Shown: in pieces, positions 34,074-41,663 of the stretch
How the letters are laid out: each line of letters starts with the position of its first letter
Numbering within the stretch: the first letter of the stretch is position 1
Assembly: GCA_021847645.1 (NCBI GenBank)
Contig: JAJZQG010000033.1
Span: 1-48,394 of the forward strand
DNA length: 48,394 bases
DNA from: Myxococcales bacterium
Lineage (GTDB): Bacteria > Myxococcota_A > Polyangia > Polyangiales > Polyangiaceae
Reading direction: 5' to 3'
Translations under genes and position numbers: made by a program
The notes under the pieces: generated by a model
Told to the model about the DNA's origin: nothing
Databases searched by the model: none
The model's input: the letters and a program-made list of their open reading frames with translations, nothing else

Positions 34074-35051
34074 CTACTCGCAGGAACCCAGGTGCGCGAG
34101 TCGCGCGCCTGCCAGGAGCCGCTCGCACTCGTTGGCGTAGGTGACACCGTCGCAACCGCACTGCGGCGCCCACACGCCGCTGACGCACTCGGTCGGCCGG
34201 GGCTTGCACACGCCGGGCAGGTCGTATTGGTCGCAGGTGTTCTCGGCCGTGATGTCGCAGAGCTCATTCTCGGTGCAGAACGTCATGCCGACGAAGCCCC
34301 CGCACGTCTTGGGGTGGTGAATGGCGCGCGTGTAGTACTCGTCCGCGATCAGCGCGTTGTACTTGCCGCCCGGCCCCTTGACCTTCACGTGGTAGCCCGA
34401 GGCCAGCACGCCGGAGGCGTGCAGCTCCGTGTAGCCAGCATTGACCTCATCATCCGGCAAGCCTGGAATCCACAGGTCTAGGTCGGCGATGTTCGCCGCA
34501 GTAGTGGTGTCGAGCTTGGCCTCGTGGAGGCTGGGGCAAGGGTAGGCGAAGCACTGGATTCCGCGCGACGTCACCCTGTAGATCGGATCGACCGGCTGCA
34601 CCTTCGCGTGCCCCGTCCAGCCCTCCATCACCTTGAGCGTGCTCACCTTCACCGCAACGCCGTCCTTGTCCACCGCCACGATGTCGCCACGCACCAGGCC
34701 GAAGCCCTGCGTGAACGTGTCGCTGAACGCGGCCTGCTCAGCGTCGTCGAGCCCCAGACCGCTCACGTCGATGTCAGCCACGTAGCATTCGGAAGCGTAG
34801 TGGCCGTCCGAGCACTTGGTCGTGGGCTTGTTGACGCGCTTGACGTACCAGCCGCCGCACGTCGGGTACATGCACTTCCGGTCGTCGTGGCGGGTCACGA
34901 TGTAGAAGGTGGACGTCGAGGCGAGCGTGTCAGGCTGCTCCTGCTGCTGGTCGAACTGGTCTTCGCCGCCTTGGTCGGTGGTGCCGATGGCGCAGGCGGG
35001 GACTGCGAGCAGAGCCAGGAAGGCGATGGGAAGCGCGAGTTTGGTTTGCAT
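34074..35051 (-). CDS. DUF6748 / Kazal-type inhibitor lipoprotein
   Basis: Encodes 325 aa from ATG 35051, with AGGA about 9 nt upstream. The lipobox is LLAVPAC. The N-terminal part (FYIVTRHDDRKCMYPTCGGW, YVKRVNKPTTKCSDG, ECYVADIDVSGLGL) fits DUF6748, seen in myxobacterial lipoproteins; it looks repeated (DPIYRVTSRGIQCFAYPCPS). Cys-rich segments lead to a C-terminal Kazal-like domain (PQCGCDGVTYANECERLLAG, HLGSC). Kazal domains inhibit serine proteases, so an envelope protease inhibitor is possible. Confidence 0.8.
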   Translation of the reverse strand: MQTKLALPIAFLALLAVPACAIGTTDQGGEDQFDQQQEQPDTLASTSTFYIVTRHDDRKCMYPTCGGWYVKRVNKPTTKCSDGHYASECYVADIDVSGLGLDDAEQAAFSDTFTQGFGLVRGDIVAVDKDGVAVKVSTLKVMEGWTGHAKVQPVDPIYRVTSRGIQCFAYPCPSLHEAKLDTTTAANIADLDLWIPGLPDDEVNAGYTELHASGVLASGYHVKVKGPGGKYNALIADEYYTRAIHHPKTCGGFVGMTFCTENELCDITAENTCDQYDLPGVCKPRPTECVSGVWAPQCGCDGVTYANECERLLAGARLAHLGSCE

Positions 35052-35110
35052 GGGTTCGAGTCCTTGGAAAGCCGTGGTCGGGCTGGCCGACGTGGCGCAC
35101 ATGTAGTTTG

Positions 35111-35131
35111 TCAGGCCCCTTATGTGCCTGA
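35111..35131. promoter_or_regulatory. Operator-like inverted repeat
   Basis: TCAGGC (35111-35116) and GCCTGA (35126-35131) flank a 9-nt spacer. The repeat sits just downstream of the -10 box of the minus-strand promoter below, at about +4 to +25, where a repressor could act or an mRNA hairpin could form. Confidence 0.4.
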
Positions 35132-35141
35132 AGGTGGGACC

Positions 35142-35169
35142 GTTCTACAGGAATAGCGCGTGGTGTCAA
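35142..35169 (-). promoter_or_regulatory. Sigma-70-type promoter for the DUF6748/Kazal gene
   Basis: On the minus strand TTGACA (35169-35164), a 16-nt spacer and TAGAAC (35147-35142). A start near 35135 gives a leader of about 85 nt. The -35 box lies within the 6-bp inverted repeat GCGCGT/ACGCGC (35156-35174). Confidence 0.6.
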
Positions 35170-35310
35170 CGCGCAAACATGCCACGGATCACGCTGACAT
35201 GGCATCGCCTGCCGTGAGCGCCCGGGTCGGCAAGGCCTGGTCCGAGAACGGGCCGGGAGGGTGCCGACCTGGTTCCGCCGCTCCCATCGCTCGCCTAGGA
35301 TTCGGCCGCG

Positions 35311-35679
35311 ATGCCCAACAAGACCAAGCCTCAACCGTCCCTCGCGCTGGCTCATCGACCCTTCGCGGCGCTGGCCGCCAAGGCCGGGCGCCCGGCCGAT
35401 GCACAGGCCGTCGCTGTCGCACCCGTCGAGCCCAAGGCGCCCCTGCGGGCGGTGATACGGCTCGAGCGCAAGGGTCGCGGCGGGAAAGAGGTCACCGTGA
35501 TCGAGCAACTCGAGCTGGCCGCTCGCCGCTCGGGCGAGTGGCTGGACGGCATCAAGGCGGCGCTCGGCTGCGGGGGGGCGGAGAAGGACGGCGCGTGGGT
35601 GTTGCAGGGGGACCAGCGATCGCGCGCAAGCCAGTGGTTGCAGGAGCATGGCGTCCGGCATGTCACGGTCAGTGGCTGA
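35311..35679 (+). CDS. SUI1/eIF1-like translation factor (YciH type)
   Basis: Encodes 122 aa. The C-terminal 80 residues carry the SUI1 fold: AVIRLERKGRGGKEVTVIEQ, then LGCGGAEKDGAWVLQGDQRS and LQEHGVRHV. The motif RGGKxVTvi plus GxGGxxKdG...QGD is typical. E. coli YciH and eIF1 act at the ribosome in start-site selection. The first 45 residues are an Ala/Pro-rich extension. A plus-strand run of RNA-related genes follows. Confidence 0.88.
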   Translation: MPNKTKPQPSLALAHRPFAALAAKAGRPADAQAVAVAPVEPKAPLRAVIRLERKGRGGKEVTVIEQLELAARRSGEWLDGIKAALGCGGAEKDGAWVLQGDQRSRASQWLQEHGVRHVTVSG

Positions 35680-35736
35680 GCATCCGAGGCTTTCTTTTGC
35701 CGACGTTCCTGGCTAGGTTACCGGCCGGGAGAGTTC

Positions 35737-36891
35737 ATGAGCGATCCCACAACGCCTCGCCCAACGCCTGTGGCGCCCACATCCTCGCCAGCGTCTGACC
35801 TGGAAGGCCCGGATCGGCTCGCGGTGTTGCTCGCGTGGATTTTCCCCGATCGCGCTCCCGAGAAGTACGGCTTCCACGCTGGTGATCTGCTTATCGAGGA
35901 AGGCGAGTCGGTCGAGGACCGTCCCGCGCTCCTCATCGTCGAGGGGGAAATCGAGGAGTGCGTCGCGACCTACACGGCCGAGACGGGGCTGGGCGAGCAC
36001 ACGGTGCACGTGGCCCAGACCGGCGACATCGTGAACGCGCAGGCCCTGGTGCAGCCCTATGACGTCGAGCCTTCGCTGTGCTCTCTGCACGCCAATACCG
36101 ACGGCTGGTGCTATCTGATCTGGCGCAAGCACGTCGACGAGCGTCCCGAAGTGCGCGCGGTGCTCTCTGTGTTCTTCGTCAAGTGGGCGGAGGCGGTCGA
36201 GCGTCTGCGCGCCACGTCGGTGGAATCCGAGGAGCTCACCGCGCGCGTCAAGCTTCTCGAGAGCGGCGCCACCGGCAAGATGTCGGCCAGCGCCGTGATC
36301 GACGAGTGGGAGGCAGGCAAGCTCACCGAGGCCGAGCAACGGCTCGAGCAGTTGCAGGACGAGCTGGAGCGCACGCAGGTAGCGGTTTGGGAAGCCAAGC
36401 AGCGCGTGGAGGAAGCTCAGCGCAAGCTCGACCTGGAGCGCCGTGCGCGGGGCGCGCTCGAGCAGCGAGTGCTGGAGCTGATGCAGCGCGTTGCCGATCA
36501 GCCGGCTCCTGCTTCGGACCAGAAGTTTCCCTCGGCCATTCGCATCCTGGAGAGCGCCGAGCTCGAAGAGATGGAGGCCGAGGCGCGGCGCCACCGCGAG
36601 CTGGCTGCCGACTACGAGACCCGCGCGCGCATGTTGCACCGCGCCTTCGAGGTGTTGGCCGAGGACAACCCGGGCCTCGTCGTCAAGCCCAAGGTCATGC
36701 AGCTGATGATGGGCGAGGAGCCGGAGGCCGACGAAGAAGAGCTGGCGCGCGCGGCCAGGAATCCCAGGGCCACTTTGCCGCTCATCTCGCCCGGAACCAC
36801 GCACGCTGCCGTCGCGCCGTCGATCCCTCAACCGGCGCCGCTTCCCACGCTGGGCGGGCACAAGGGCGGCCCCGGGAAGCAGGGGGGCTGA
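35737..36891 (+). CDS. Cyclic-nucleotide-binding-like / coiled-coil protein
   Basis: Encodes 384 aa, with GGGAGAG before the ATG. Residues 45-150 look like a cyclic-nucleotide-binding (cupin-like) fold: YGFHAGDLLIEEGESVEDRP, ALLIVEGEIEECV, VAQTGDIVNAQALV. The phosphate-binding cassette (GExA..LL..RA) is not recognisable, so ligand binding is doubtful. A long coiled coil spans about 160-300 (EELTARVKLLESGATG, EQRLEQLQDELERTQVAVWE). The tail is Pro/Gly-rich. A scaffold or regulatory role is likely. It ends 4 bp before the DTW gene, so the two are probably one operon. Confidence 0.6.
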   Translation: MSDPTTPRPTPVAPTSSPASDLEGPDRLAVLLAWIFPDRAPEKYGFHAGDLLIEEGESVEDRPALLIVEGEIEECVATYTAETGLGEHTVHVAQTGDIVNAQALVQPYDVEPSLCSLHANTDGWCYLIWRKHVDERPEVRAVLSVFFVKWAEAVERLRATSVESEELTARVKLLESGATGKMSASAVIDEWEAGKLTEAEQRLEQLQDELERTQVAVWEAKQRVEEAQRKLDLERRARGALEQRVLELMQRVADQPAPASDQKFPSAIRILESAELEEMEAEARRHRELAADYETRARMLHRAFEVLAEDNPGLVVKPKVMQLMMGEEPEADEEELARAARNPRATLPLISPGTTHAAVAPSIPQPAPLPTLGGHKGGPGKQGG

Positions 36892-36895
36892 CCGG

Positions 36896-38107
36896 ATGGC
36901 CGACCGTGCGGCTTCGGCCGGGCGAGAGCAGCATCGGCCCGAACCCGCGCAGGACTTCGTCCCGAGAGCCCTGTGTCCCGAGTGCCTGCGGCCCGTCCAG
37001 GTGTGCTGCTGTGCTCATGTCCAGAACCTGGAGACGCGCACTCGCGTGCTGATCCTCCAGCACCCCCGCGAGCGCAAAGTGGGAGTCAACACGGCGCGCC
37101 TCGCCCATCAGTGCCTGCCCAACTCCGTGATGCGCTCGGGCGTCGACTTCGGTGACGACCCGGTCGTGCGCGCCTTGCTCGAGGATCCCTCGCGCCCCGC
37201 GGCTGTCCTGTTTCCAGGCAAGGACGCCATCGACATCTTCGCCAATCCCCCCCAGGGGCCGGTCACGCTCGTCGTGCTCGACGGTACCTGGTGGCAGGCC
37301 GCCAAGCTGCTGAGAGCCAATCCCCGAATTGCCGCTCTGCCGCGTTGGGGCCTGTCGCTATCTCACGCGAGCCGCTACCGGATCCGCAGGCAGCCGGCGG
37401 AGCACTGCGTGTCCACGGTCGAGGCGTTGGCCGCCGTGCTCGGCGTGCTCGAGAGAGACCCGGACCGGATGCAGCGGCTGCTCATCCCTTTCGAACGGAT
37501 GGTCCAGGTCCAGCTCGAGTATGCCGAGAAGTCCGGCGGTGCGAGCCGCCACGCCAGACCCGATCCCCAGCGCGCACTTCGCCCCTGGCAATGGCTCCGC
37601 CATCGTCCCGACCACGTCATCCTCGTCGCCGGCGAAACGAACGAGTGGCCGCGGCGCGCCCGGCAGGGGCTGCCCGAAGTCGTCCACTGGGTGGCTGTTC
37701 GTCCCGCCACCGGCGAGCTCTTCGAATCCGTCGTTCGCCCGGAGAACCGCCTCGCGCCCTCGTGCCCGGTCCAGATCGAGCTCACCGCCGATCGCGTCCA
37801 ATCGGGCGAATCCTTCGACGAGTTCCGGCGTCGCTGGGCCGAGTTCGCGCATCCCGACGACCTGGTGTGCACCTGGGGCAGGCATGCGGGCGACGTTGCT
37901 GCGCGGCAGGGCTTGTCGTTGGAACCTCGCCTCGACGTGCGGGCATTCACCATCAGGCACCTGGGACGGCGCTCGGGCGACATGACCGCCTACGCGGAGG
38001 CGCTGGACGCTCGTGTCGGTGCGCCGCGGGCGCCGGGGAGAGCCGGCCGGAGGCTGGCGTTGCTCGAGGCAATCGCGGCCAGGATCGCGGAGCGGGTGCA
38101 TCACTGA
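36896..38107 (+). CDS. DTW-domain tRNA-uridine aminocarboxypropyltransferase with extra C-terminal domain
   Basis: Encodes 403 aa. Residues 25-215 are a DTW domain: zinc-type Cys cluster LCPECLRPVQVCCCAH, LILQHPRERKVGVNTARLAH, and LDGTWWQAAKLLRANP (DGTW at 129-132). Such enzymes place an acp group on uridine of tRNA (acp3U). The C-terminal 170 residues are not part of usual DTW proteins: HVILVAGETNEWP, HWVAVRPATGELFESVVRPE, a helix, TWGRHAGDVAARQGL, LDVRAF. Strand order and the E-x-N start resemble a degenerate DEDDh (DnaQ/RNase T-like) exonuclease fold. This second assignment is inference. Translation begins 4 bp after the coiled-coil gene. Confidence 0.82.
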   Translation: MADRAASAGREQHRPEPAQDFVPRALCPECLRPVQVCCCAHVQNLETRTRVLILQHPRERKVGVNTARLAHQCLPNSVMRSGVDFGDDPVVRALLEDPSRPAAVLFPGKDAIDIFANPPQGPVTLVVLDGTWWQAAKLLRANPRIAALPRWGLSLSHASRYRIRRQPAEHCVSTVEALAAVLGVLERDPDRMQRLLIPFERMVQVQLEYAEKSGGASRHARPDPQRALRPWQWLRHRPDHVILVAGETNEWPRRARQGLPEVVHWVAVRPATGELFESVVRPENRLAPSCPVQIELTADRVQSGESFDEFRRRWAEFAHPDDLVCTWGRHAGDVAARQGLSLEPRLDVRAFTIRHLGRRSGDMTAYAEALDARVGAPRAPGRAGRRLALLEAIAARIAERVHH

Positions 38108-38258
38108 GGTTCGCGGCAGTGGCACGACGCGGCGGGCCTGCGCGGCGCTGGGCGTTCGCGCCCGTGGGCGAAGGAGATCGTCGTGAGATTCGGTGAACGG
38201 TTGTGCCTTTGCCACCATCGACGACCGTGGCTGCGGCGTGTAGGCTGCCGCGCAAACC

Positions 38259-40616
38259 ATGGCTCCTTCCTCTGATGTCGACCGGCCTGCGCGTCCGGGG
38301 CTCCTCTCGCTCATCGGCAACACCCCGATGGTTCCGATCCTGCGGCTCAATCCCAACCCGCGGGTGCAGGTCTTTGCCAAGCTCGAGCGCAACAACCCGG
38401 GGGGCTCCATCAAGGACCGTCCTGCGCTGTGGATGATCGAGGAAGGCGAGCGCAAGGGCGAGCTGACCCGCGGCAAGATCCTGCTCGAAGCCACCTCCGG
38501 CAACACGGGCATCGGCCTCGCGATGGTCGCCGCTCTCAAGGGCTACAAGCTGCTGCTGGTCATGAGCGAGGGTGTGTCGGTGGAGCGGCGCAAGATCCTC
38601 GCGGCCTTCGGCGCGGAGTTCCTGCTCACCCCGGCGGACCAGGGGACCGACGGCGCGATCGAGCGTGCCTACGAGCTCGCGGGCGCCGAGCCCGACAAGT
38701 ACTACCTGACCGATCAGTACAACAACGAGGCGAACTGGCTGTCGCACTACCACACGACAGCACAGGAGATCTGGGCGCAAACCGGAGGGAAGATCACCCA
38801 TCTGGTCGCCTCGCTCGGAACCACCGGCACGCTCGTCGGCTGCTCCCGCAAGCTCCACGAGCTCAACCCCTCCGTCCGCGCGATCGCGGTCGAGCCCTAT
38901 CTCGGCCACAAGATCCAGGGGCTCAAGAACCTCAAGGAGGCCTACGTTCCCGGCATCTACGACGCCAAGGCCCACGACGAGAAGGTCAACATCGAGGACG
39001 ACGCCGCCTACGAGATGGCCAGGCGCCTCGCTCGCGAGGAAGGGCTGCTGGTGGGCATGAGCTCCGGCGCGGCGATGCACGTTGCCCTCGAGAAAGCCAA
39101 GGAGCTCGACTGCGGTGTCATCGTGGCAATCTTGCCCGACGGTGGCGAGCGGTATCTGAGCACCACGTTGTTCCAGGTATCGGTCCCCGAGGCCGTGCCC
39201 GCGCGGCTGCACTTCCTCAACACGCTCACGCGCCGCACCGAGCCCTTCGAGCCCATCGCCAAGGACAAGACCGTTACGATGTACTCCTGCGGCCCCACCG
39301 TGCACCGCAGGCCCCATCTCGGCGTGCTGCGACGGCTCCTGGCTGACGATGTCATTCGTCGCACCCTGGAGTTTTCCGGCTACGAGGTGACCCACGTGGT
39401 CAGCATCACGGACGTGGACGACAACACGGTGCAGGAGTCGGAGCGAACGGGAGAGCCGATGGCATCGCTGTGCGCGAGGCACGAGCAGGAGGTGCTCGAG
39501 GATCTCGCGTCGCTGTCGATTCGGCCCGCCACGCGCTACGCGCGCGCCTCCGAGTCGGTGCCGCAGATGGTCGACCTGGCGCGCGATCTGGTCCGCGTCG
39601 GATTCGCCTACGAGAAGCACAAGAGTGTCTACTTCGACATCGGCCGGGTGGAGACCTACGGCGAGCTGTCCGGCAAGGACCTGGGCAAGATTCGGTTGGG
39701 GGCGACGGTCGATCTGGAGCGCTACGACAAGGACGACCCGAGGGACTTCACGCTCCTGCGTCGTTCCACGCTCGGCGAGATTCGCAAGGGCGTTTCCTTC
39801 AAGACCGAGTGGGGCAACGTCCGGCCGAGCTGGCACGTGCAGTGCTCGGCGATGGCACGTGCGTGCCTGGGCGACCGGTTCGACATCCACATGGCCTCGG
39901 TGGACCTGATCTTCCCGCACAACGAGAACGAGATCGCGCAGAGTCGCGCGTTGACCGGGCAGCCACAGGCCCGGTTCTGGCTGCACTCCGAGCTGGTTCT
40001 GGCCGGCGGGAAGAAGATGACCTACGACGAGGGCGTGTGCGTGACGCTGCCCGAGCTCCTCGCACAGGGCTGGTCTGCCCGCGAAATCAGGTACTTCTTG
40101 CTTCGCACGCATTATCGTCAGCCCGTGCGTCTCGAGCAGAGCGCCCTGGACGATGCGCGCGCCAGCCTTCGACGCATCGACGAGTTTGTCGCCAACCTGC
40201 GCGCGGCGGTGACCGACGGGGACCACGTGGAGGAGGTAGGCAGCTGGGTGGCGGAAGCGCGCGAAGCATTCCGCTCGGCCTTGTTCGACGACGTGAACGT
40301 GCCGATGGCGCTGGCGGCCATCTTCAAGCTGATCCGGCAGGTCAACTACGTCATGGCCCAGGGGCGGCTGTGCGGCACGTGCGCCGCGGAGTTGCTGTCG
40401 TTCTTGGAGACGGCCGACGCGGTCTTGGCGATTCTGCCGGCGTCCGAGCCGGCCGAGCCGGTGCCCCCGGAGGTCGCGGGCCTGGTGGCCGAGCGGGAGG
40501 TTGCCCGCAAGGCTCATGACTTCGCGCAAGCGGACATGCTCCGTTCCCAGGTGCTCGACGCGGGGTTCATCGTCGAGGACAGGCCGGAAGGTCCCCGCGT
40601 CAAACGTCGTCCATGA
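38259..40616 (+). CDS. Cysteine synthase fused to a degenerate cysteinyl-tRNA synthetase
   Basis: Encodes 785 aa in one uninterrupted frame. Residues 12-310 are a PLP-dependent cysteine synthase: LIGNTPM, PGGSIKDRP with PLP lysine K52, TSGNTGI (79-85), LGTTGTLVG, MSSGAAM. Residues 335-785 are a class I CysRS: CGPTV (C344), HLGV at 353-356 in place of HIGH/HIGN, DFTLLRRS, PSWHVQCSAM (C529), FPHNENEIAQS (H554, E558), KKMTYD at 585-590 where KMSKS is expected, and the C-terminal KAHDFAQADMLRSQ element. The zinc ligands are kept while both ATP-binding signatures are altered. It may make cysteine next to a charging or persulfide-forming site, or be a paralogue with a new role. Confidence 0.9.
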   Translation: MAPSSDVDRPARPGLLSLIGNTPMVPILRLNPNPRVQVFAKLERNNPGGSIKDRPALWMIEEGERKGELTRGKILLEATSGNTGIGLAMVAALKGYKLLLVMSEGVSVERRKILAAFGAEFLLTPADQGTDGAIERAYELAGAEPDKYYLTDQYNNEANWLSHYHTTAQEIWAQTGGKITHLVASLGTTGTLVGCSRKLHELNPSVRAIAVEPYLGHKIQGLKNLKEAYVPGIYDAKAHDEKVNIEDDAAYEMARRLAREEGLLVGMSSGAAMHVALEKAKELDCGVIVAILPDGGERYLSTTLFQVSVPEAVPARLHFLNTLTRRTEPFEPIAKDKTVTMYSCGPTVHRRPHLGVLRRLLADDVIRRTLEFSGYEVTHVVSITDVDDNTVQESERTGEPMASLCARHEQEVLEDLASLSIRPATRYARASESVPQMVDLARDLVRVGFAYEKHKSVYFDIGRVETYGELSGKDLGKIRLGATVDLERYDKDDPRDFTLLRRSTLGEIRKGVSFKTEWGNVRPSWHVQCSAMARACLGDRFDIHMASVDLIFPHNENEIAQSRALTGQPQARFWLHSELVLAGGKKMTYDEGVCVTLPELLAQGWSAREIRYFLLRTHYRQPVRLEQSALDDARASLRRIDEFVANLRAAVTDGDHVEEVGSWVAEAREAFRSALFDDVNVPMALAAIFKLIRQVNYVMAQGRLCGTCAAELLSFLETADAVLAILPASEPAEPVPPEVAGLVAEREVARKAHDFAQADMLRSQVLDAGFIVEDRPEGPRVKRRP

Positions 40617-40716
40617 CTTCAGGGGTTGCCGGCACCTTGCCGAACGAGTGCTCCTGGGCAGCCGTTGGTGCGAAAGACTGCGGATATCGGGCTGTCCGAA
40701 CACCGGGAGCGGGACG

Positions 40717-40745
40717 TTGAAACGGGCGGGGGCCCTTGATAGATT
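40717..40745 (+). promoter_or_regulatory. Sigma-70-type promoter for the TetR gene
   Basis: TTGAAA (40717-40722), 17-nt spacer, TAGATT (40740-40745) with an extended TGA just before it. About 43 bp before the ATG at 40789. One of the best matches in the window. Confidence 0.6.
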
Positions 40746-40788
40746 GCGCAAGCGGGATTCCTTCCACCGATCGTGATGGCCCACTTGC

Positions 40789-41403
40789 ATGGCTGATCGA
40801 CGAGAACGAAAAAGGGCAGAAACCCGGGCTGCGCTGCTCGACAGCGCCCTCGCGTTGGTACGGCAGAGAGGCGTGTACGGCACGCGCGTCGAGGACATCA
40901 CCGAGCGAGCCGACGTCGGCAAGGGAGTCTTCTACAACTACTTCGACTCCAAGGATGCCGTCGTGGCCGCGCTGCTGTCGGACGGCGTGGACATGCTGCA
41001 GCGCGACTACCTTGCGCCCGCCTTGGCGCGCGAGCCGGGCGACCGCGCGGTGCGGGTGGCAAACATCGTACGCGCGCACGAGCAGTTCTTCGGTGACCAT
41101 CCCGAGTACTCGTTGCTGTTCCACCAGGCGCGAGGCGTGCTCCAGCTCGGACAGGGTGGCGTCGAGCAGTTGCGCGCGGTCTTCGTTCGCTACCTGCGAT
41201 ACCTGGCCGAAGCGCTCGACCCGTCCGCGACCGGCGCGCCGGAGCCCGATGCGCGTTCGATGGATGCCGCCGCCGTGGTGGCAGGAACCATCTCGGGCTA
41301 CCGCTCGTTCTGCGTGGCAGCGGGCCGCCAGGACCAGAGCTCGTCGTTGATCGCGACGCTGTCCGGAGGCGTTCCGTCCCTGCTCGGCTCGTCCGGCCGC
41401 TGA
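40789..41403 (+). CDS. TetR/AcrR-family transcriptional regulator
   Basis: Encodes 204 aa. The N-terminal helix-turn-helix is clear: ETRAALLDSALALVRQRGVY, GTRVEDITERADVGKGVFYN, YFDSKDAVVAALL. The rest is an all-helical ligand-binding domain without recognisable specificity. TetR proteins usually repress a neighbouring or own gene; here the upstream neighbour is the cysteine synthase/CysRS fusion and the downstream element a tRNA on the other strand, so the target cannot be deduced. Confidence 0.92.
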   Translation: MADRRERKRAETRAALLDSALALVRQRGVYGTRVEDITERADVGKGVFYNYFDSKDAVVAALLSDGVDMLQRDYLAPALAREPGDRAVRVANIVRAHEQFFGDHPEYSLLFHQARGVLQLGQGGVEQLRAVFVRYLRYLAEALDPSATGAPEPDARSMDAAAVVAGTISGYRSFCVAAGRQDQSSSLIATLSGGVPSLLGSSGR

Positions 41404-41470
41404 TGCTGCCCGCGCTTGCGGGGCACGGCGCTCGCGTGCGCGCTTCGCTCAACGAAGCGCACAAAATGCC

Positions 41471-41498
41471 GAAGGGACTCGAGCTACCGAGTCCCTTC
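41471..41498 (-). terminator. Terminator of tRNA-Pro
   Basis: GAAGGGACTCG (41471-41481) pairs perfectly with CGAGTCCCTTC (41488-41498) over 11 bp with a 6-nt loop; on the minus strand a TTTT follows. It lies 2 nt past the 3' end of tRNA-Pro. Confidence 0.75.
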
Positions 41499-41500
41499 AG

Positions 41501-41574
41501 TCGGGGCGAGAGGATTTGAACCTCCGACTCCACGGTCCCGAACCGTGTGCGCTACCAGGCTGCGCTACGCCCCG
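41501..41574 (-). tRNA. tRNA-Pro (anticodon CGG), CCA not encoded
   Basis: A 74-nt cloverleaf on the minus strand: acceptor CGGGGCG/CGCCCCG, anticodon stem CACGG/CCGTG with loop TTCGGGA giving anticodon CGG, T arm GGAGG-TTCAAAT-CCTCT. The discriminator is A and the terminator follows directly, so the CCA end must be added after transcription, unlike the tRNA-Arg in this window. Confidence 0.95.
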
Positions 41575-41663
41575 GATTGCACCGGGTTGCCGGAATGCGG
41601 ACGCGCAGCATGAAGGCCAGCGCGCAACATGTCAAGCAGGGATCCGACGAGCCGATCATTTTC

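Noticed and set aside
37953..40922. A 989-aa open frame on the minus strand
   Set aside because: Antisense of the CysK-CysRS fusion; composition is biased as expected for shadow frames in GC-rich DNA.
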